In this document: in pieces, positions 12,560 to 24,444 of the stretch | Numbering within the stretch: the first letter of the stretch is position 1 | How the letters are laid out: every line of letters begins with the position of its first letter | Translations under genes and position numbers: made by a program | Assembly (NCBI GenBank): GCA_963169105.1 | Contig: OY720634.1 | Location: forward strand, 155,255,584-155,319,583 | DNA length: 64,000 nucleotides | Direction of reading: 5' to 3' | Source: Ceriagrion tenellum | Taxonomy: Eukaryota > Arthropoda > Insecta > Odonata > Coenagrionidae | Notes under the pieces: model-generated | The model's database searches: none | Seen by the model: the letters and a program-made list of their open reading frames with translations, nothing else | What the model was told of the DNA's origin: nothing

Positions 12560-12900
12560 AGCCCAATAGCCAGTTATTTCTCACTCCCCATCTTTCTCCC
12601 TCCACTATCCACTCTCCTTCATCCTATCAGCCCTTTCCTCCTCTCACAGATCAATTCTCTTCTTGAACGTCGAAACTTTAGCTCATTTTTAGTGAGTGCT
12701 CTTTTCACAACTCTTTATGTATTTTAAGTTTTTTAGTTAGATATTTTTAATGTGCATCATCGCCGATAGCATGTTTTCACAAGCTACAAGCTTTATGTTA
12801 TGTTTGTTCCAACTCTTCTGACTGAAGAAGATGCAGGTGACCCACCGGAAATTTTAAACCGAAGTGAGTGTCCTTTTATTTCTATTGTGTGTTTTCCATT
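12560..12900 (+). other. Possible PLE 3' tail remnant
   Basis: A pyrimidine-rich stretch (12,585-12,650) is followed about 170 bases later by GACTGAAGAAGATGCAGG and CCACCGGAAATTTTAAACC. This resembles the layout after the GIY-YIG frame at 1.1-1.34 kb, where C-rich DNA precedes a CTGAAGA...GAAA tail. The ribozyme helices cannot be completed, and no coding part precedes it. This is a weak call by analogy. Confidence 0.3.
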
Positions 12901-13159
12901 GTCACTTTATGTGGAAGTCTGAATTGTTCCCTCGTTCGTAGAAAGCTTTTAATATATTAATTAAAATCCTCTGTGTGTGGTGGAACGACAGAGAACACAA
13001 AAAAAGAAAAATTCACATGACAAAATATTTGGCTCTTCGACCATCTCACCGGTTTACTTCAGGTGGAGGAAGAAATTTAGTGGGAGAGGAAGGAGTTAGT
13101 GGACTCCATTGATTCGAGGATAGGAAAGGGTATCTAAAATCCAAATGCATGATTGTTCT

Positions 13160-14370
13160 GAATTTTTTTAGATCTGGTGGGGAGGCAGTGTGGGGGACGG
13201 AGGCAATGATGCCAACACTGAAACATTGGTCGAGCTTAAGGCTGAGGGAGTAGGCTTGGATAGTGAAAGGGAGAGCGCATGTTGGGAGGAGGGGCTACAG
13301 GAGGATCTGAGGCCTTGTATTCGAAGATTGGTGGAGCCAGTAGTGAGGTACATATACATAAATGGTGAGATTGCAAAGGATAACTTACTCATCATTCGAT
13401 GTGATGCGTGAAGGAGGGGAAAAGAATGGGAGGGGAAGTGCGCGGAATTCACTAGGGAGAGGTTTATAAATGAGGAGGGAAAAGGTCCTGCACCTTGGGC
13501 GACGGTACGGGTTGGAAGAAATGTTAGTAGAATTGGTGGATTAGGATTAAGACAGGGGGTGGTAGTTTTAAGGTTCCTGTAATGGTTAGGGAGAGGAATT
13601 TGGGGAAGATTTGGATGGTGGTGACACAGTTAGAGAGGAGAGGAAAAAGACTTTAAGGAATACGTTTGAGGAAATTGCGCTTAGGAAGTAGATATATCAG
13701 AGGGGTAGGTTGAAATGGGTGATAGTAGGAGGTGATTCGGGGTGATAAGAATGCTTGAGGTTTTTTTTTGGCATGGAGAACTTTGGAGCAGCATCGTCAG
13801 AGAAGGTATATGTGTATTTTTTTATGGAATTTATCAAGGGAGTCAGGATTATTGCCCTGCCCTGCTGAAGAGGGTGTAATGAATCGACGTTTGGGATAAT
13901 AGGGGTGGCAACTTTTATGGTGGAGGTTTCGCTCCTTATTGGTGGGTTAAATGTGGATAGATCTGGTGAATTGGTGGTTAGAGAGAGAGAGAGAGGGTAT
14001 TTAGCATATACTGTGGCACAGATACTTTGTTTGGCTGTATCATGGATGAGCCTTTTTTATCTCCATTGGCTCCCAAGTAGATGCCACACCAGAATAAAAA
14101 TGCTGTAGAAGGTTTTTCCAAGTGAATGGTGCCCCTTACTCTCATGACTTTGACAAACAGATTTATCTTCGACTGACTGCGGACTTGGTCCATTAAGACA
14201 AATAACCCGAGTCGCAGAAATCTAAAACTGGCCTGCAATACCATAATAGATTCATTCCCCCATGCTTCTACACTTTTGAGGTCCGTGATTTTTCTGAATA
14301 TTCCTATGCTGACATTCTTAATTCTGTAATTCTTCTCATTCATTTCTTCTCCCGATACTGCCATCATAAG
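13160..14370. other. G/purine-rich stretch with an unrecognised 129-codon frame
   Basis: The plus strand is rich in G and A from 13,170 to 13,990, with a short GA repeat at 13,981-13,996. The longest frame (14,367 to 13,978, minus) gives a 129-residue peptide with a KINLFVKVMRVRG segment. I recognise no family in it. It may be a decayed transposon ORF or chance. Confidence 0.35.
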
Positions 14371-15211
14371 AGCTGTTGAGTTGCAAAATTTTTCAAATTA
14401 ATTCGACGGCTCCAACCATCTATTCATATAACGGAGTTACAATAGGTTGAAAATTCATTTAAAAAGATAAAACCGCGCAAACGGCAGATGGAAGCCGAGT
14501 GGAGGTGGCACTAACTCACGGCAACTACGGGGCAGCTACTGCAACATGCAACAAAAACAAAGTAAACATGATTTTTCTCATAAATTGCATCGATTATTTT
14601 CCCATTTATTTACCTATAAATGTATTTAAAACACTGCGTCATCTAATAAGTTCTCCTCTTCTGACTATTAGTTGTAGTAGTACATCTTGTCGTTCTTTCA
14701 TTCGTTCATAATCTTATGCCTCCGTATTTCCTTGCTTTTCATTATTTAATGCTTTCAGTAGCTATAGCCTATGTTTTACAGCCAATTGAGAGGGTGATTC
14801 CAATAGATATTTCAATTAAGGGTTTGCTCACCTCTGAGCTTACGCTGTTTGCTGTTAGATGGTTCGTTTTGTAATAGAACGTTCTTCCATCTGACAAATT
14901 AGCTCGCAGCATTTAATATCTAAATTATTTATTGATGATCGTTTATGTAATCACTGTTTTTATCTCTTCTGGAGTTTAGTCAACGAGTAAATAATTATTT
15001 TAGTATTTCTCACTGCCAAAGTTCCATATTTTGAATACACACCATCAGGATTACATTGAAAATAATTTAAAAGTTGACTAAAACTCTAGAATTGAATTTA
15101 AATAATAATACTTACTACTTTCCATCAATAGCATTACACTTCCGCGAGAGAAATGTTATTTAAGAACACAAGTTTCTTCCATACGAGTTTGAATGGGACG
15201 ATGTCCTTTTT

Positions 15212-15233
15212 ATTTGATAAATATTTATCAAAT
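15212..15233. repeat. Perfect 22-bp palindrome
   Basis: The run from ATTTGATAAAT (15,212-15,222) through ATTTATCAAAT (15,223-15,233) is a perfect inverted repeat with no spacer. Its meaning is unknown; AT-rich palindromes of this size can be chance. Confidence 0.7.
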
Positions 15234-15522
15234 AATATCTCCCCTGCCTCTTCACGTCATTTTCCATCCGAGTAATGTCTTGACAGTGCTTAGCTGGATT
15301 AAATTATAATGAATTCAGATTATTGATTCAATAAGGTAATCAATCAGTCGATAGTGAGTTTCATGGAAAGTTTCAGTATTGTATTCTACTAAGTTTCAAA
15401 CTTATATTGAAAGTATTTGAAAAAACCTGCAAATTTTCTGCAAAAACAGGACCCTAACTACATCTACTACGTCCATCATTATCTCAGTATACTATTTACT
15501 CCTCTCCGTCCCGTCCATAAAA

Positions 15523-15848
15523 TCCATTCTCCTGGATTGGATTGGATATTTGGGGAGGCAACCGACAGCTAAGATCATTTGCGCCGTAGGGGACAGGTAA
15601 GGGAGGAAGGGTGGATAGAGAACCGGCGTCGAAATAAGCCCGCTCTTAACGAATGGCTCCAAGGGGACCACGATTTTACGTCTCATCCGACAGACGGAGT
15701 AATGCACTTGAAGTGACCTCCACAAGACACTCAAGTAGGGATCGGGTTCCCTCTGAAAAACATCCTCCTCTGCAGGGATTTGAACCCTGGCCGTCCGTAT
15801 GGTTAGCCAGTACTATAGCCACCATACCAATCCGATCCCCTCCATTCT
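15523..15848 (-). mobile_element. tRNA-derived SINE with 8-bp target-site duplication
   Basis: The element proper is 15,531-15,840, read on the minus strand. Its head is tRNA-like: an A-box-like TGGCTATAGTACTGG at about 15,809-15,823 and a B box GGTTCAAATCC at about 15,777-15,787, which fits GGTTCRANTCC exactly. The body contains GATGAGACGTAAAATCGTGG, a type of segment common in the tRNA-unrelated part of invertebrate SINEs. The 3' tail consists of short ATCCA-type repeats. Both sides carry TCCATTCT (15,523-15,530 and 15,841-15,848), a target-site duplication. At 310 bp it looks full length. Promoter boxes would allow Pol III transcription; present activity is unknown. Confidence 0.85.
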
Positions 15849-15899
15849 TCTTCCTCCCCTTCCCCGTTTACCCAACACTCTTCCCCCATCAGTGCTTTG

Positions 15900-17600
15900 A
15901 GCAAACCATTACCCCTGCTGACCGTTTCTAGCCACCAGCTCTGCCGCCTCCTCCTGACCTCATTTAGAAGTTTACTTTCCTCATCCAAGTACTTACACAT
16001 CTGCCTTTCTTTCCGTCCACAGCACCTTCTCCGTAGTGGGTGGACAGCGAGATGTAACTTGAGCTCATCGAATGGGAAACGAATGTAAAGTAATGATCAA
16101 TGTGGGAAAGAGTTGAAGAAGTATGGCTTGTCCGAAGCCGCCCCTCCCTCTCCCCTCTTCCTCCCTCACCCCTTCCCCTACCTCCTCACCCCCACTCTCG
16201 ACCCGCGTCTTTCCGTTGCTCACGCGATGCGGTTGACCCCCGTTGACTCCGCCGAGGGCGCTTTTAAGGGAGGCGAGGGCAACGGAGGAGAGTGTCGACA
16301 TCGCTGCTGATACCCTTTGCTTCCGATGGCGACCGCCTACGCACCACCCACCAGCAAACACCACAAATGCATCGATGCGAAAACACGACTGTACCACCCA
16401 CTACGATTCGCAATGGCTCCAACGCCGTGACCGGTCGCTTTTAATAATAATTTGTTTCGGTAGAGAGCATTTAATCCGTCGCAAGCCACAGCTCCACCCT
16501 TTTGCACGTATCCCTACATCTCCCCTCTACTCTGCAATCCACCGCAGAGGTATCGTGGTGGGGGGTGACAGTAATCATTTCGGGAGAGAAGAGGGAAAAT
16601 GAATTGAAAGAAGTAATGTGCCAAAGTGATCGACAGCGAATCACTGCGTGGAAAGAGAAAACTTTTGCACTCATTAAACTGGCGGGATATATCACACTTC
16701 TGTTTCTTTTATCAGGTCTAGACATAGGATATGTATAGATGTATCGTGCGGGATCAAGTTAACTTCCTCTGGGTCACCGTTAAACTTGCCCGATCTAAAA
16801 CTGCTCTCGCTCTCTTAGCCTAGCGAATAGCCTCCGAATTCCCAAGGGTTGTCAAGCGTGTCCTTCCATTAGAATGACATATAACGATATGCTAGGGTTT
16901 TTTGCCAACATATTAAAATTAACTCCAGCCCTTTATCCATCAATCAATGGCAAAACTTATCCTACGGCAGGTATCAAAGAACATCACGGCAGCAAAGATG
17001 AAAATTTCAAGTGATAGACAATTTTATTGGTAATTCAATTCCTACGCAATTACGCCCACTGCTGACATTACGAAGTACAGAATGTACAATCTTGGATTAG
17101 ACGCAATAAATGATATCAGAGACTGTGAAGTTCAATATTTACCTCAACTGCCAACTTTTCTATCTCTACATATTACTTACATCGTTATGTAAGCAATTAA
17201 AAGGATTATACGTGTAATTTTTGCATTAAAAATAAAATATGAACGGTTTTCAATTGACATTATATCTTACATTCAGTATTCCTTCTTTAGCCGAATATGT
17301 GATATTCCGTTAGGACTAAAATTTCAATGAGCATTCGAAAGTGTTCACCGATGAATCGACAATCATCGATAATAAATGAGACCTTGCAGAAACGGAAATT
17401 ACACTTTTAAATCACATCGGAGAAGTATTTTAAATCATAATGATAAAACGTAGTGTTTAATCGCCTAACATTCCACGTTGCCTCTGCAAAGCATGATAAA
17501 TTGTTTCTACGAGACTTGAAAACATTATAATTAAAAAGTATTTTTTTCAATATTGTCTACAGAAAATAACCAAATATTGAACTACAAAGTGAAGTTATGT
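15900..17600. other. Unassigned stretch with a GC/CT-rich part
   Basis: 16,140-16,600 is locally GC-rich with a CT tract at 16,140-16,200, and contains overlapping frames on both strands (65-119 codons) rich in proline, arginine and glycine. These look like compositional open frames. 16,740-17,600 is ordinary AT-rich DNA. Confidence 0.4.
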
Positions 17601-17609
17601 ATAATGTTT

Positions 17610-17913
17610 ATTTTGTAAATTTGTTTGTATGTTAATACTCTGGTTCATGACCATTGGTAATTAATGTTTATTTTGTTCTTTTAATGAACACATGGTTTAA
17701 AAACAATACTGTTTATTGAATTTGTAAAAGATCAAAGTTGTAATGTTCTGTTTATGGACACACCAGCCAGCTGTTTCTTTTCTTCCCTTCTCGTCAAGAT
17801 AACTTTATTTGATGGCAACTCCAACACTTGTTGTATATTCCACCATATTTTTATCTATTGTCAAAGTTATCTGTAGTAAAATTTAGTGGAATAAATTTTA
17901 TCTATCTATCTAA
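17610..17913 (+). mobile_element. Probable LINE 3' end with TCTA-repeat tail
   Basis: The sequence ends GTGGAATAAATTTTATCTATCTATCTA at 17,887-17,913: an AATAAA-like signal followed directly by a short tetranucleotide repeat. Several jockey/CR1-type LINEs end this way. A similar ending (CAATAAAATCTATCTTTCTATC) is at 63,821-63,842, downstream of a LINE in the same orientation. No coding part is visible here, so the call rests on the tail. Confidence 0.4.
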
Positions 17914-17949
17914 TGAGGCAAAAAACCTTGTAACACGACGGTATTATAG

Positions 17950-20900
17950 CAAAGGAACAAAATATTTAAATTTAGAAGGGATAGAATGAAATCCCAGTTG
18001 GGAAGGGTCGCATACTTGACGCCTGCAAGTCAGCATGGTAGCGCTAAAAGCTTCATCATTCAAGGACCCCATCCGGGTTTTGCTCTCGCCTCGTCCCTCA
18101 ACCGGGAAAACAAAAGAAAGGTGTCTCAGATGGCCCATTCTTTACATGTCCGATGCCTTTCCATTGATATGAGCCGAGCCTCTCGTACGTTAACGGAGGA
18201 CTCGACCGCAAAGACAAGCACATGCGACCGATGCTTCGTGTTTAATAACGTAGTTTGATTGATGGCTGTATTTTAAACGTTGGATGAGAGCAGACTGCAA
18301 TGCATACCCACACCAGTGGTACACGTCGTTTGTTATCCATGGGATTTGATTGCAAAGTATCTAAGGAGACAACATCGGGGTCATGGAGCGTAGGCTGTGG
18401 ACAGTGATGACTACTTATTATGAGAGATGTCGAGGCTCTGTTCGGGAGAGTGGGCAAGGTTACAAAGCATTTTGTGATCATCACTAGGAAATGAATAAGT
18501 TAAATATAGATTAAGTAGAAATGAACCTAGAAAAGGGGAAGGCTTCATAGGAAATTTTGGCTCGTATGCTTAGTTTATGATGCATTGGAAAATACTTCTA
18601 CGCAAATAAGACGAAATTTCCGTTAATTAAAGATATACTATCTTCTTTGAATATGAATCTGATGCTTAAATGCTTAAGTGTGATAGTTATTTTATAATTA
18701 TGTTATTTGAATAACAAATTATCGCCACTATCGTCAAACAGATAATTTTTTCTAATACTATCTTTAAAGACGTTTTCGGATTTTATTGATGCATAAAAAA
18801 TTTTTTCGATACAAAAATTCACTTTTGGTATTATATTTTTCATTGCTTTTTTTTTAGTCTTAAATAACCACCAGGCCTCATTTTCAACTCGTATTCGCGG
18901 AAAGGAATGTAAAGCCATTAACATATACGCTCGTCTGGGGGATGACTACGTCCATGTTTTGTCTAGAATGTACTCCACGAAACCTTATTATTTCTTTTTC
19001 TTTTCACTAAATAAACCATTAAAAGGGATTAAACAGGAGTGATAATAATAAAAGTGATTTGCATTGAATACTTAACCTTTCTTTAAGCACTACACACAAA
19101 CAGAAGTGTTATTAAAGTATACAATTTCATTGGGTGGATATTATAAAATATTTTGAGACTTTTTCTTCTCTAAGATGCTGTTTTAAGTCTCAAATCCATA
19201 AAACCACATTAATTAACTCTAATTTCTACAAAAGCTTGAAAATTGAAACATACCCACGAACATATGAGGCCTTTTTGAGAACTTTTTCCCAATAATTTTG
19301 AATTTTTAGAAGATTTTTTTCTGAAAAATGAAAAAAATTTTCACGATCTAGTATACATGCGTTACATTTTCATTATTCCGAGTTCCCTAATGCTGGAAAA
19401 ATCAAGGATTTGAAAAATTATTCACCTTTAATTATTTTTTAAGTGCGTAGATAGACCAACATCACTTAAACTAAAAATTCTCCTTGAAATATGGTATTCC
19501 AATTTTCCAAAGTAGCTTCCCCAGGTGACATTTTGGTGTATGACGCCCGTTGATAATATACAGGGAACATTACTGATGCTGGTAAGTCCTATATAGTGGC
19601 TACCATACATGTTTGATGGAGCCCCATAGGGTTCATTTTAAAATTGTTGCTTCAATAATATTTTGCGACGTTAATCAACGACGTATTTAATACGACGCTG
19701 ATAGGCGGACAAGAGAACAGTTTTTCGCAGCCCGTCTTGTGAGAGAAATCACACTTAAGGTTAGTGCATCATCACCTAGGTCAAAGTATTTGAAACTACA
19801 TTTGACTGAGATTTTTGCCAAATGGCAATGATCACTTAGAATAGGATAACAATCACCTCAACTTTAACCTTATAAGATAGCACCTCCTTCACTATATGCA
19901 TGATCATCATTAAGCAAAAAATATTTACAAATCAATATGGAGAGAAAGACGTTTTTAAACCAGAAAAGAAATATACGCTACATAAATGGAGTGCTTCTTA
20001 TATTGAGGGGCATCAGCAGATATCATGAGGTTTTCATGTTCATCAAATTTAAATGAAGATATTTTTTCAATGAAAGCATGAAATGTAAATACATAAAAAC
20101 GCGCAATTTTCTGAATATATCGACAGTTAATGAAAGTGTTTTTACCGGTAATGTGCCCGAAATCTCATAGTTTCGGCCAAGGAGTATAGAGTACTCCTTG
20201 GTTTCGGCATTTAACATGCAGCAATTCCCTGGTCTATATCGGATTTCGTAATTTTGATAAAAATAGTAGCATTTAATATAAAATATCTTATAATTAAATT
20301 ATTTATACTCTTAATCGATTACAATATACTCGATGTTATTGATATTAGGGTCTATAACCTAATATCAATTTATATATATAAATATATATATTTATATAAA
20401 TAAATTTAACCTAAAACCATCTCCATAAAAATAAATTAAACGGTTACCAGCATTTTTAAGAGGGCAGTATTGTCATCATGGCATTTCTGGATGCTCAGCC
20501 AAACGATAAGAAACTGTGGCTCTGCTTCTTCGCCGGCAGTGGGCCATGGAGAGTGACGTATACACGGTTGATTTAGGAGATATATGCTCTCGTTTCAAGT
20601 CGCGCGCACTTGTTGTGGGTGTAGTAAGTTCATGGGGTCAACGATCATATGACGCGCTTCGCTTCTTGATAACCTCACTTACGATGGAAATCTATGGCGC
20701 CGATTATTCTGTCAATCATTTTTTTACGATAATACATATAAAGAATTGCTTACTCGGTCAGAGTGGAATACAATCAAGTTTCCAGCGACCTCTAACTTAT
20801 TACAAGTGGATGTCTTTTTGAGCGTATCCCCGGGGATGGATAATTAGGATAACTGGACCATGAAGGCAGCAAAAAGATCGTGTTTTAAACCTAGAATAGC

Positions 20901-22150
20901 GATGGATAATACCGTATTAGCAAATAATATGGACTATAGTGCATGTATCTGAGAGTATGGGCGTCATGATCAGCACTACTGCCTAATTGACATTCCATTT
21001 GTTTACCTCTGAGTCAAAAAAAGCAACCACTCCCAAAGCTGAGATATTATATCAGCAAGCTACTTAAAGAAATAAAAACTGTAAATTGAAATATTCCGAA
21101 ATGATCAGCTTCTAAGCTGCACGGAACTATGTTAATATATTAGCTGTAGTTGAGAATTTCACACCTACGGTATTAAGGATATTCATGTGTGACATGAATC
21201 TCCACACGAGCTCATATTGCCAACTAAAACCCAAAATATGAGCCCAGTGGTAATTTTTAAGAGTTGATTTTCGAAAGAAGCTAATAGAATTCTGGTGAAT
21301 GGAGGGATCCATGAATACTTTCCCTAAATGTACTGAGTGGTACTCTGCACGCAATGCAGTAAGAATGCTGAAAATCCTGACCTCGGCATTAGCACTGTAC
21401 CTAACGAAAAACGCGAATGAAGACGCCTGTTCCTTATCGCATAGCTAACCTACCATTTAATTAAGTGAGTTGGAACTTGGTTTTGAGTCCTCTCCTTGAA
21501 ATAATCATCAAGAATCCCTTGAAAAAGCTCCACCAAAGCTGAGATTACGGCCGAATCTTCGTAATTGGAATCAAGTTATCGCATGATAACCTGTTTCTTT
21601 GTACCATTGTGTTGGACGCCACAGAAATTCGAGTTTTAGTCTGTCAAGGAATAGTAGTTTTGAATTACCCGCCATGAGGTTTTAATTTCCTCGAATTACA
21701 TTTCATTAATATTTGTAAATTATCCATTTAATTATGTGAACGCCTGTGATATTGTCTGAACGACTGAACAGGAAATAGAACCTGCTCTATTTCCGTTTAG
21801 ATTACTGCACAATTTCCTTTTGTTATGATGAGACAGATAGCACACAAGTAGCTAAATGTTACATTTCTACTGCCGTCTGTTTCAACTGAGTGAAGATAAC
21901 GTTGTTTTTTTTGCATCTGGACAATATGTAGCTTTGCCTGAATACAGAGGCCACTTTTGGCAGATAAGTACGTGCTCCGCAGGCTCCTGGAGGTTACGGA
22001 CCAAATAGTGAAAAGCCAAGTAATGTTATAAATCGAAAACATTTTATTTAAAAACAGTGATTAATTTGTGGTCCGTGAACATTTCATCCAAAACTTGAGT
22101 TTTTATTCGTAAACTCATGTCATCACAATGTTACCTTATCTTTGAGTGGA
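17950..22150. other. AT-rich DNA, nothing assigned except a MITE trace
   Basis: No recognisable coding frame. There is an AT dinucleotide-type tract at 20,371-20,403. A trace of the MITE seen at 48.7 kb lies at about 21,755-21,805. The 90-codon frame at 17,986-18,258 and the 101-codon frame at 20,516-20,821 show no domain. Confidence 0.45.
21755..21805 (-). repeat. Diverged fragment of the 48.7 kb MITE family
   Basis: TGTCTGAACGACTGAACAGG followed by AAATAGAACCTGCTCTATTT matches the reverse complement of the interior of the element at 48,737-48,941 with few changes. The terminal inverted repeats are not recognisable here. Confidence 0.55.
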
Positions 22151-22174
22151 CCTAAATGTCTTGGTTACTTTAGA

Positions 22175-22890
22175 AATACCTTTTGAACTCGTCCCAATAT
22201 CTGAGAGCTAGAGTAGCTGGTCTATTTCCTGCTTGTTGAAGCACTTCTTGCATATTGCACTCCTCCTTTTGAGCTAAATAATTATGCCAATTTTTCCCTC
22301 CGAATAGTTCTCTTGAGCCACTTATCTCCACACTAGGAAAAATAATCTCCTGTTTCTCCGATTTGAGGCTGATCGGAGATATAAATACATACATGATTTA
22401 GATTTCTTAGGATACCAAATGCATATACAGCCATTCTCTCTGGATAATCTACAGTTGAAATGTCTCTGGTATAGTGTTTGGCATCTATTAGGGTCGGACT
22501 TTACCATTCATGAGGACAGGGGAAAGCGTCTTCGACCAAATACACGGCCATATACTCCTTCAACCATCCGCTGTAAAGCTTTTAGTTGGAAGGGAAGTCT
22601 AGACAATTATTGGCGGTTGCTCGTCTTAAAGTACTCTCCCGAAACACTCCTGCGTCGCTGATAGTATCGTTGACTCCGATGTAAACACAGATCAGCACGT
22701 AATCCACGTCGACGACGGGAAGCATTACTAAAGAATGACCACCTTTATAATTATTATAATAGGACCCAGCAGTGGAAGGTGGTCGAAAGGCTATGTGTGT
22801 CCCATCTATAGCGCCGAAACACGTCGGAAATTTTCACGTCAAATCGAATGGAATCGAATTTCCTTGCTATTCGTTCCCATTCTTTGCGAA
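22175..22890 (-). pseudogene. PIF/Harbinger transposase pseudogene
   Basis: On the minus strand the frame around 22,830-22,590 reads FGAIDGTHI, then YYYNYKGGHSLVMLPVVDVD, then NDTISDAGVFRES. These are the two Asp blocks of Harbinger DDE transposases (GAIDGKH; SDGGVF). A TAA at about 22,582-22,584 breaks the frame. Downstream, VEDAFPC and, in shifted frames, FNCRLSRE and VYAFGIL match the later (DAFPL; NYRLSR; ENAFGIL) blocks. The Glu expected just before AFGIL is a Tyr here. The enzyme would cut and rejoin transposon ends; this copy has stops and frameshifts and must be dead. No terminal repeats were found beside it. Confidence 0.78.
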
Positions 22891-23116
22891 AACCTAGAGA
22901 GTGCACAGAATCAGAAAAAAAATTAGCGACAGGTTTACAATATGCAGTGATATAAAGAAGCCACTCAAATCATAGATAATTATGACTTACGCCGATAAAT
23001 GCTGCGGCAAACCTCTGGCATTTACTATTAATGGTGTTCTCATGAACCCTGGTAAAGTATACTATTAATTTATTATCTTGAAACTTTTACAGACCACAGA
23101 ATATTTCAAACTTCAA

Positions 23117-23156
23117 CACGACCAGGGTTTCGATGGCTAAGCATCATCTTCAGGTG
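23117..23156 (-). ncRNA. Hammerhead-ribozyme-like motif (PLE tail)
   Basis: The minus strand reads CAC, CTGAAGA, TGATGCTTAGCCATC, GAAA, CCCTGGT, C, GTG. This can fold as a hammerhead: helix I CAC/GTG, core CTGANGA, helix II GATG/CATC, core GAAA, helix III ACC-CU-GGU with U16.1, and C17 at the cleavage site. All core residues fit the consensus. One base (T) lies unpaired between the core and helix II, which is not canonical. PLEs are known to carry hammerheads near their ends, and this matches the other PLE tails here. No coding part of a PLE is attached; a LINE fragment on the opposite strand starts about 60 bases away. Confidence 0.6.
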
Positions 23157-23217
23157 ATTATACGATCTCATCCCCTTATATATGTATACTAACAGTAGGG
23201 ACCCCACTTGGGGTACA

Positions 23218-23602
23218 CCGCTTATATATGGGACCCTTACAAAGTGGGACTAGTTTCAGATATAGATCGGATACAGCGGAGGGCAGCTAGTTTGGTTTAA
23301 AATTGATATTTTTTATTGATATTGAAACATTGTAGTGTTACACAATTTTTGAGGGAATTAGGGCGGGAATCTCTATCCGATCGAAGGGAGAAATATAGGT
23401 TAATCTTTTACGAAAGTTTGATGAGGACTATTTTTTGCCCGACGTTCAAAATATTTTGCTAGAGCCAAACTATTATGGTAGGAACGATCACAGGAATAAC
23501 ATTAAGGAAATAAACTGCAGAACCGATAGATTTAAGATGTCATTTTTTCCACGTATAATCAGGGGCCATAATAGTTGTGATGGATCAGTTCCAGGATATT
23601 GA
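23218..23602 (+). pseudogene. LINE RT C-terminal fragment (jockey/CR1-like)
   Basis: The plus strand reads WDPYK, then IDRIQRRAASLV, then WESLSDRREKYRLIFY in places, then RTDRFKMSFFPRIIRGHN, closing with a TGA at 23,600-23,602. The order WDPY, Q+RAAR, LGW.SL..RR, and SFFPR near the C-terminus is that of jockey/CR1-type LINE proteins. Frameshifts and stops occur between the blocks. The fragment is 5'-truncated at about 23,218, next to the PLE tail at 23,117-23,156. Confidence 0.7.
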
Positions 23603-24074
23603 CTAGGTTAAATGATTTTTTTCAGTAGTACTCAGTATCTTAACGTGACTTGTAGTTTCATTGTATGCGAATATGAATACGGCTTTTCGGGCCAATACGC
23701 GGACCACTATCCTATCTACGAGTTCCTAATCAACTTTCCCACCATTCAATACCAAATAAATGTCTTTCATCATGCGTCATTTGTGTCAGTCTATCGTAGT
23801 CCCTTTGAGGACCACTGGTGCAAATTTGTTCTCATTCATTATTTAATTCCCTGAGACGAAATAATCGTTTAACTACATTTCATCAATACAAGTGAACTTA
23901 TTTTAACTGAAAAACTGATGTTATCGCACAGAATGTCATCGAGCTAAAATATTGCAATACTTATAATTCAATCTGCGACCTAACTCTATTTGAAATTCTG
24001 TTGAAGGCTTCCGCGGGGCTTTGATGGAGGTTGATTCCTTCTTTCGGGTTTTCCGCCGCGTTGGTTCATGTTGG

Positions 24075-24116
24075 GGACGATATTTCGCCGGCTGTCCTGC
24101 TGGCTTCCTCAGGTCC
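24075..24116 (-). ncRNA. Hammerhead-like motif in left inverted arm
   Basis: This is the exact reverse complement of the motif at 24,403-24,444. It follows the GIY-YIG segment on the minus strand, so this is the copy in the sense 3' position of the element. For the fold see the right-arm entry. Confidence 0.62.
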
Positions 24117-24118
24117 AT

Positions 24119-24402
24119 GTAACAATTCGGTTCTGGAGGCGCCGTATCATATAGGGTCGTTTTCGCGCCTTTTTTGTGGTCCTCTTCTCTGAATGGTCGG
24201 AATTGTTTCTTCTTGGAAAAGTGCTTTCCAAGAAGCGGAGAGAGGGTAACCGTCGTCTCTATTGAAGTTTTCACGGTTTTTAGCGATTTCCACCGCTTCT
24301 CTGATGAGGCGGGGGAAATATCTTTTTTCTTTGTGGATGATCGTCGCTTATGGGAATAATATGCTATGTTGCGGTCCCTCCCAAGCATGTTCCGCAATGG
24401 CA
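24119..24402 (-). pseudogene. PLE GIY-YIG endonuclease, C-terminal segment
   Basis: Minus strand, one frame: AIAEHAWEGPQHSILFP, a TAA, then IIHKEKRYFPRLIREAVEIA, KNRENFNRDDGYPLSASWKA and an end at a TGA near 24,147. The order AEHAW, a spaced His, E.RY..RLIREAVEI and NFNRDDGY.LS..WK is the C-terminal part of PLE GIY-YIG domains. The YIG core itself is missing, so the fragment is not a complete nuclease. A single stop near the start is the only break within it. A longer 171-codon frame over the same DNA (24,451 to 23,936) is in a different frame and reads through the inverted repeats; I take it to be a by-product. Confidence 0.75.
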
Positions 24403-24444
24403 GGACCTGAGGAAGCCAGCAGGACAGCCGGCGAAATATCGTCC
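24403..24444 (+). ncRNA. Hammerhead-like motif in right inverted arm
   Basis: Reads GGAC, CTGAGGA, AGCCAGCAGGACAGCCGGC, GAAA, TAT, C, GTCC. Helix I is GGAC/GTCC. The core CTGAGGA has G at the variable position 7. Helix II is GCC.GC/GC.GGC with one A-C mismatch after a single unpaired A. The core GAAA is followed by an extremely short helix III (AU/AU with no loop), U16.1 and C17. Such tiny helix III hammerheads usually act as dimers joined through helix III; with a palindromic AUAU that is possible here. Activity is unproven. Confidence 0.62.
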
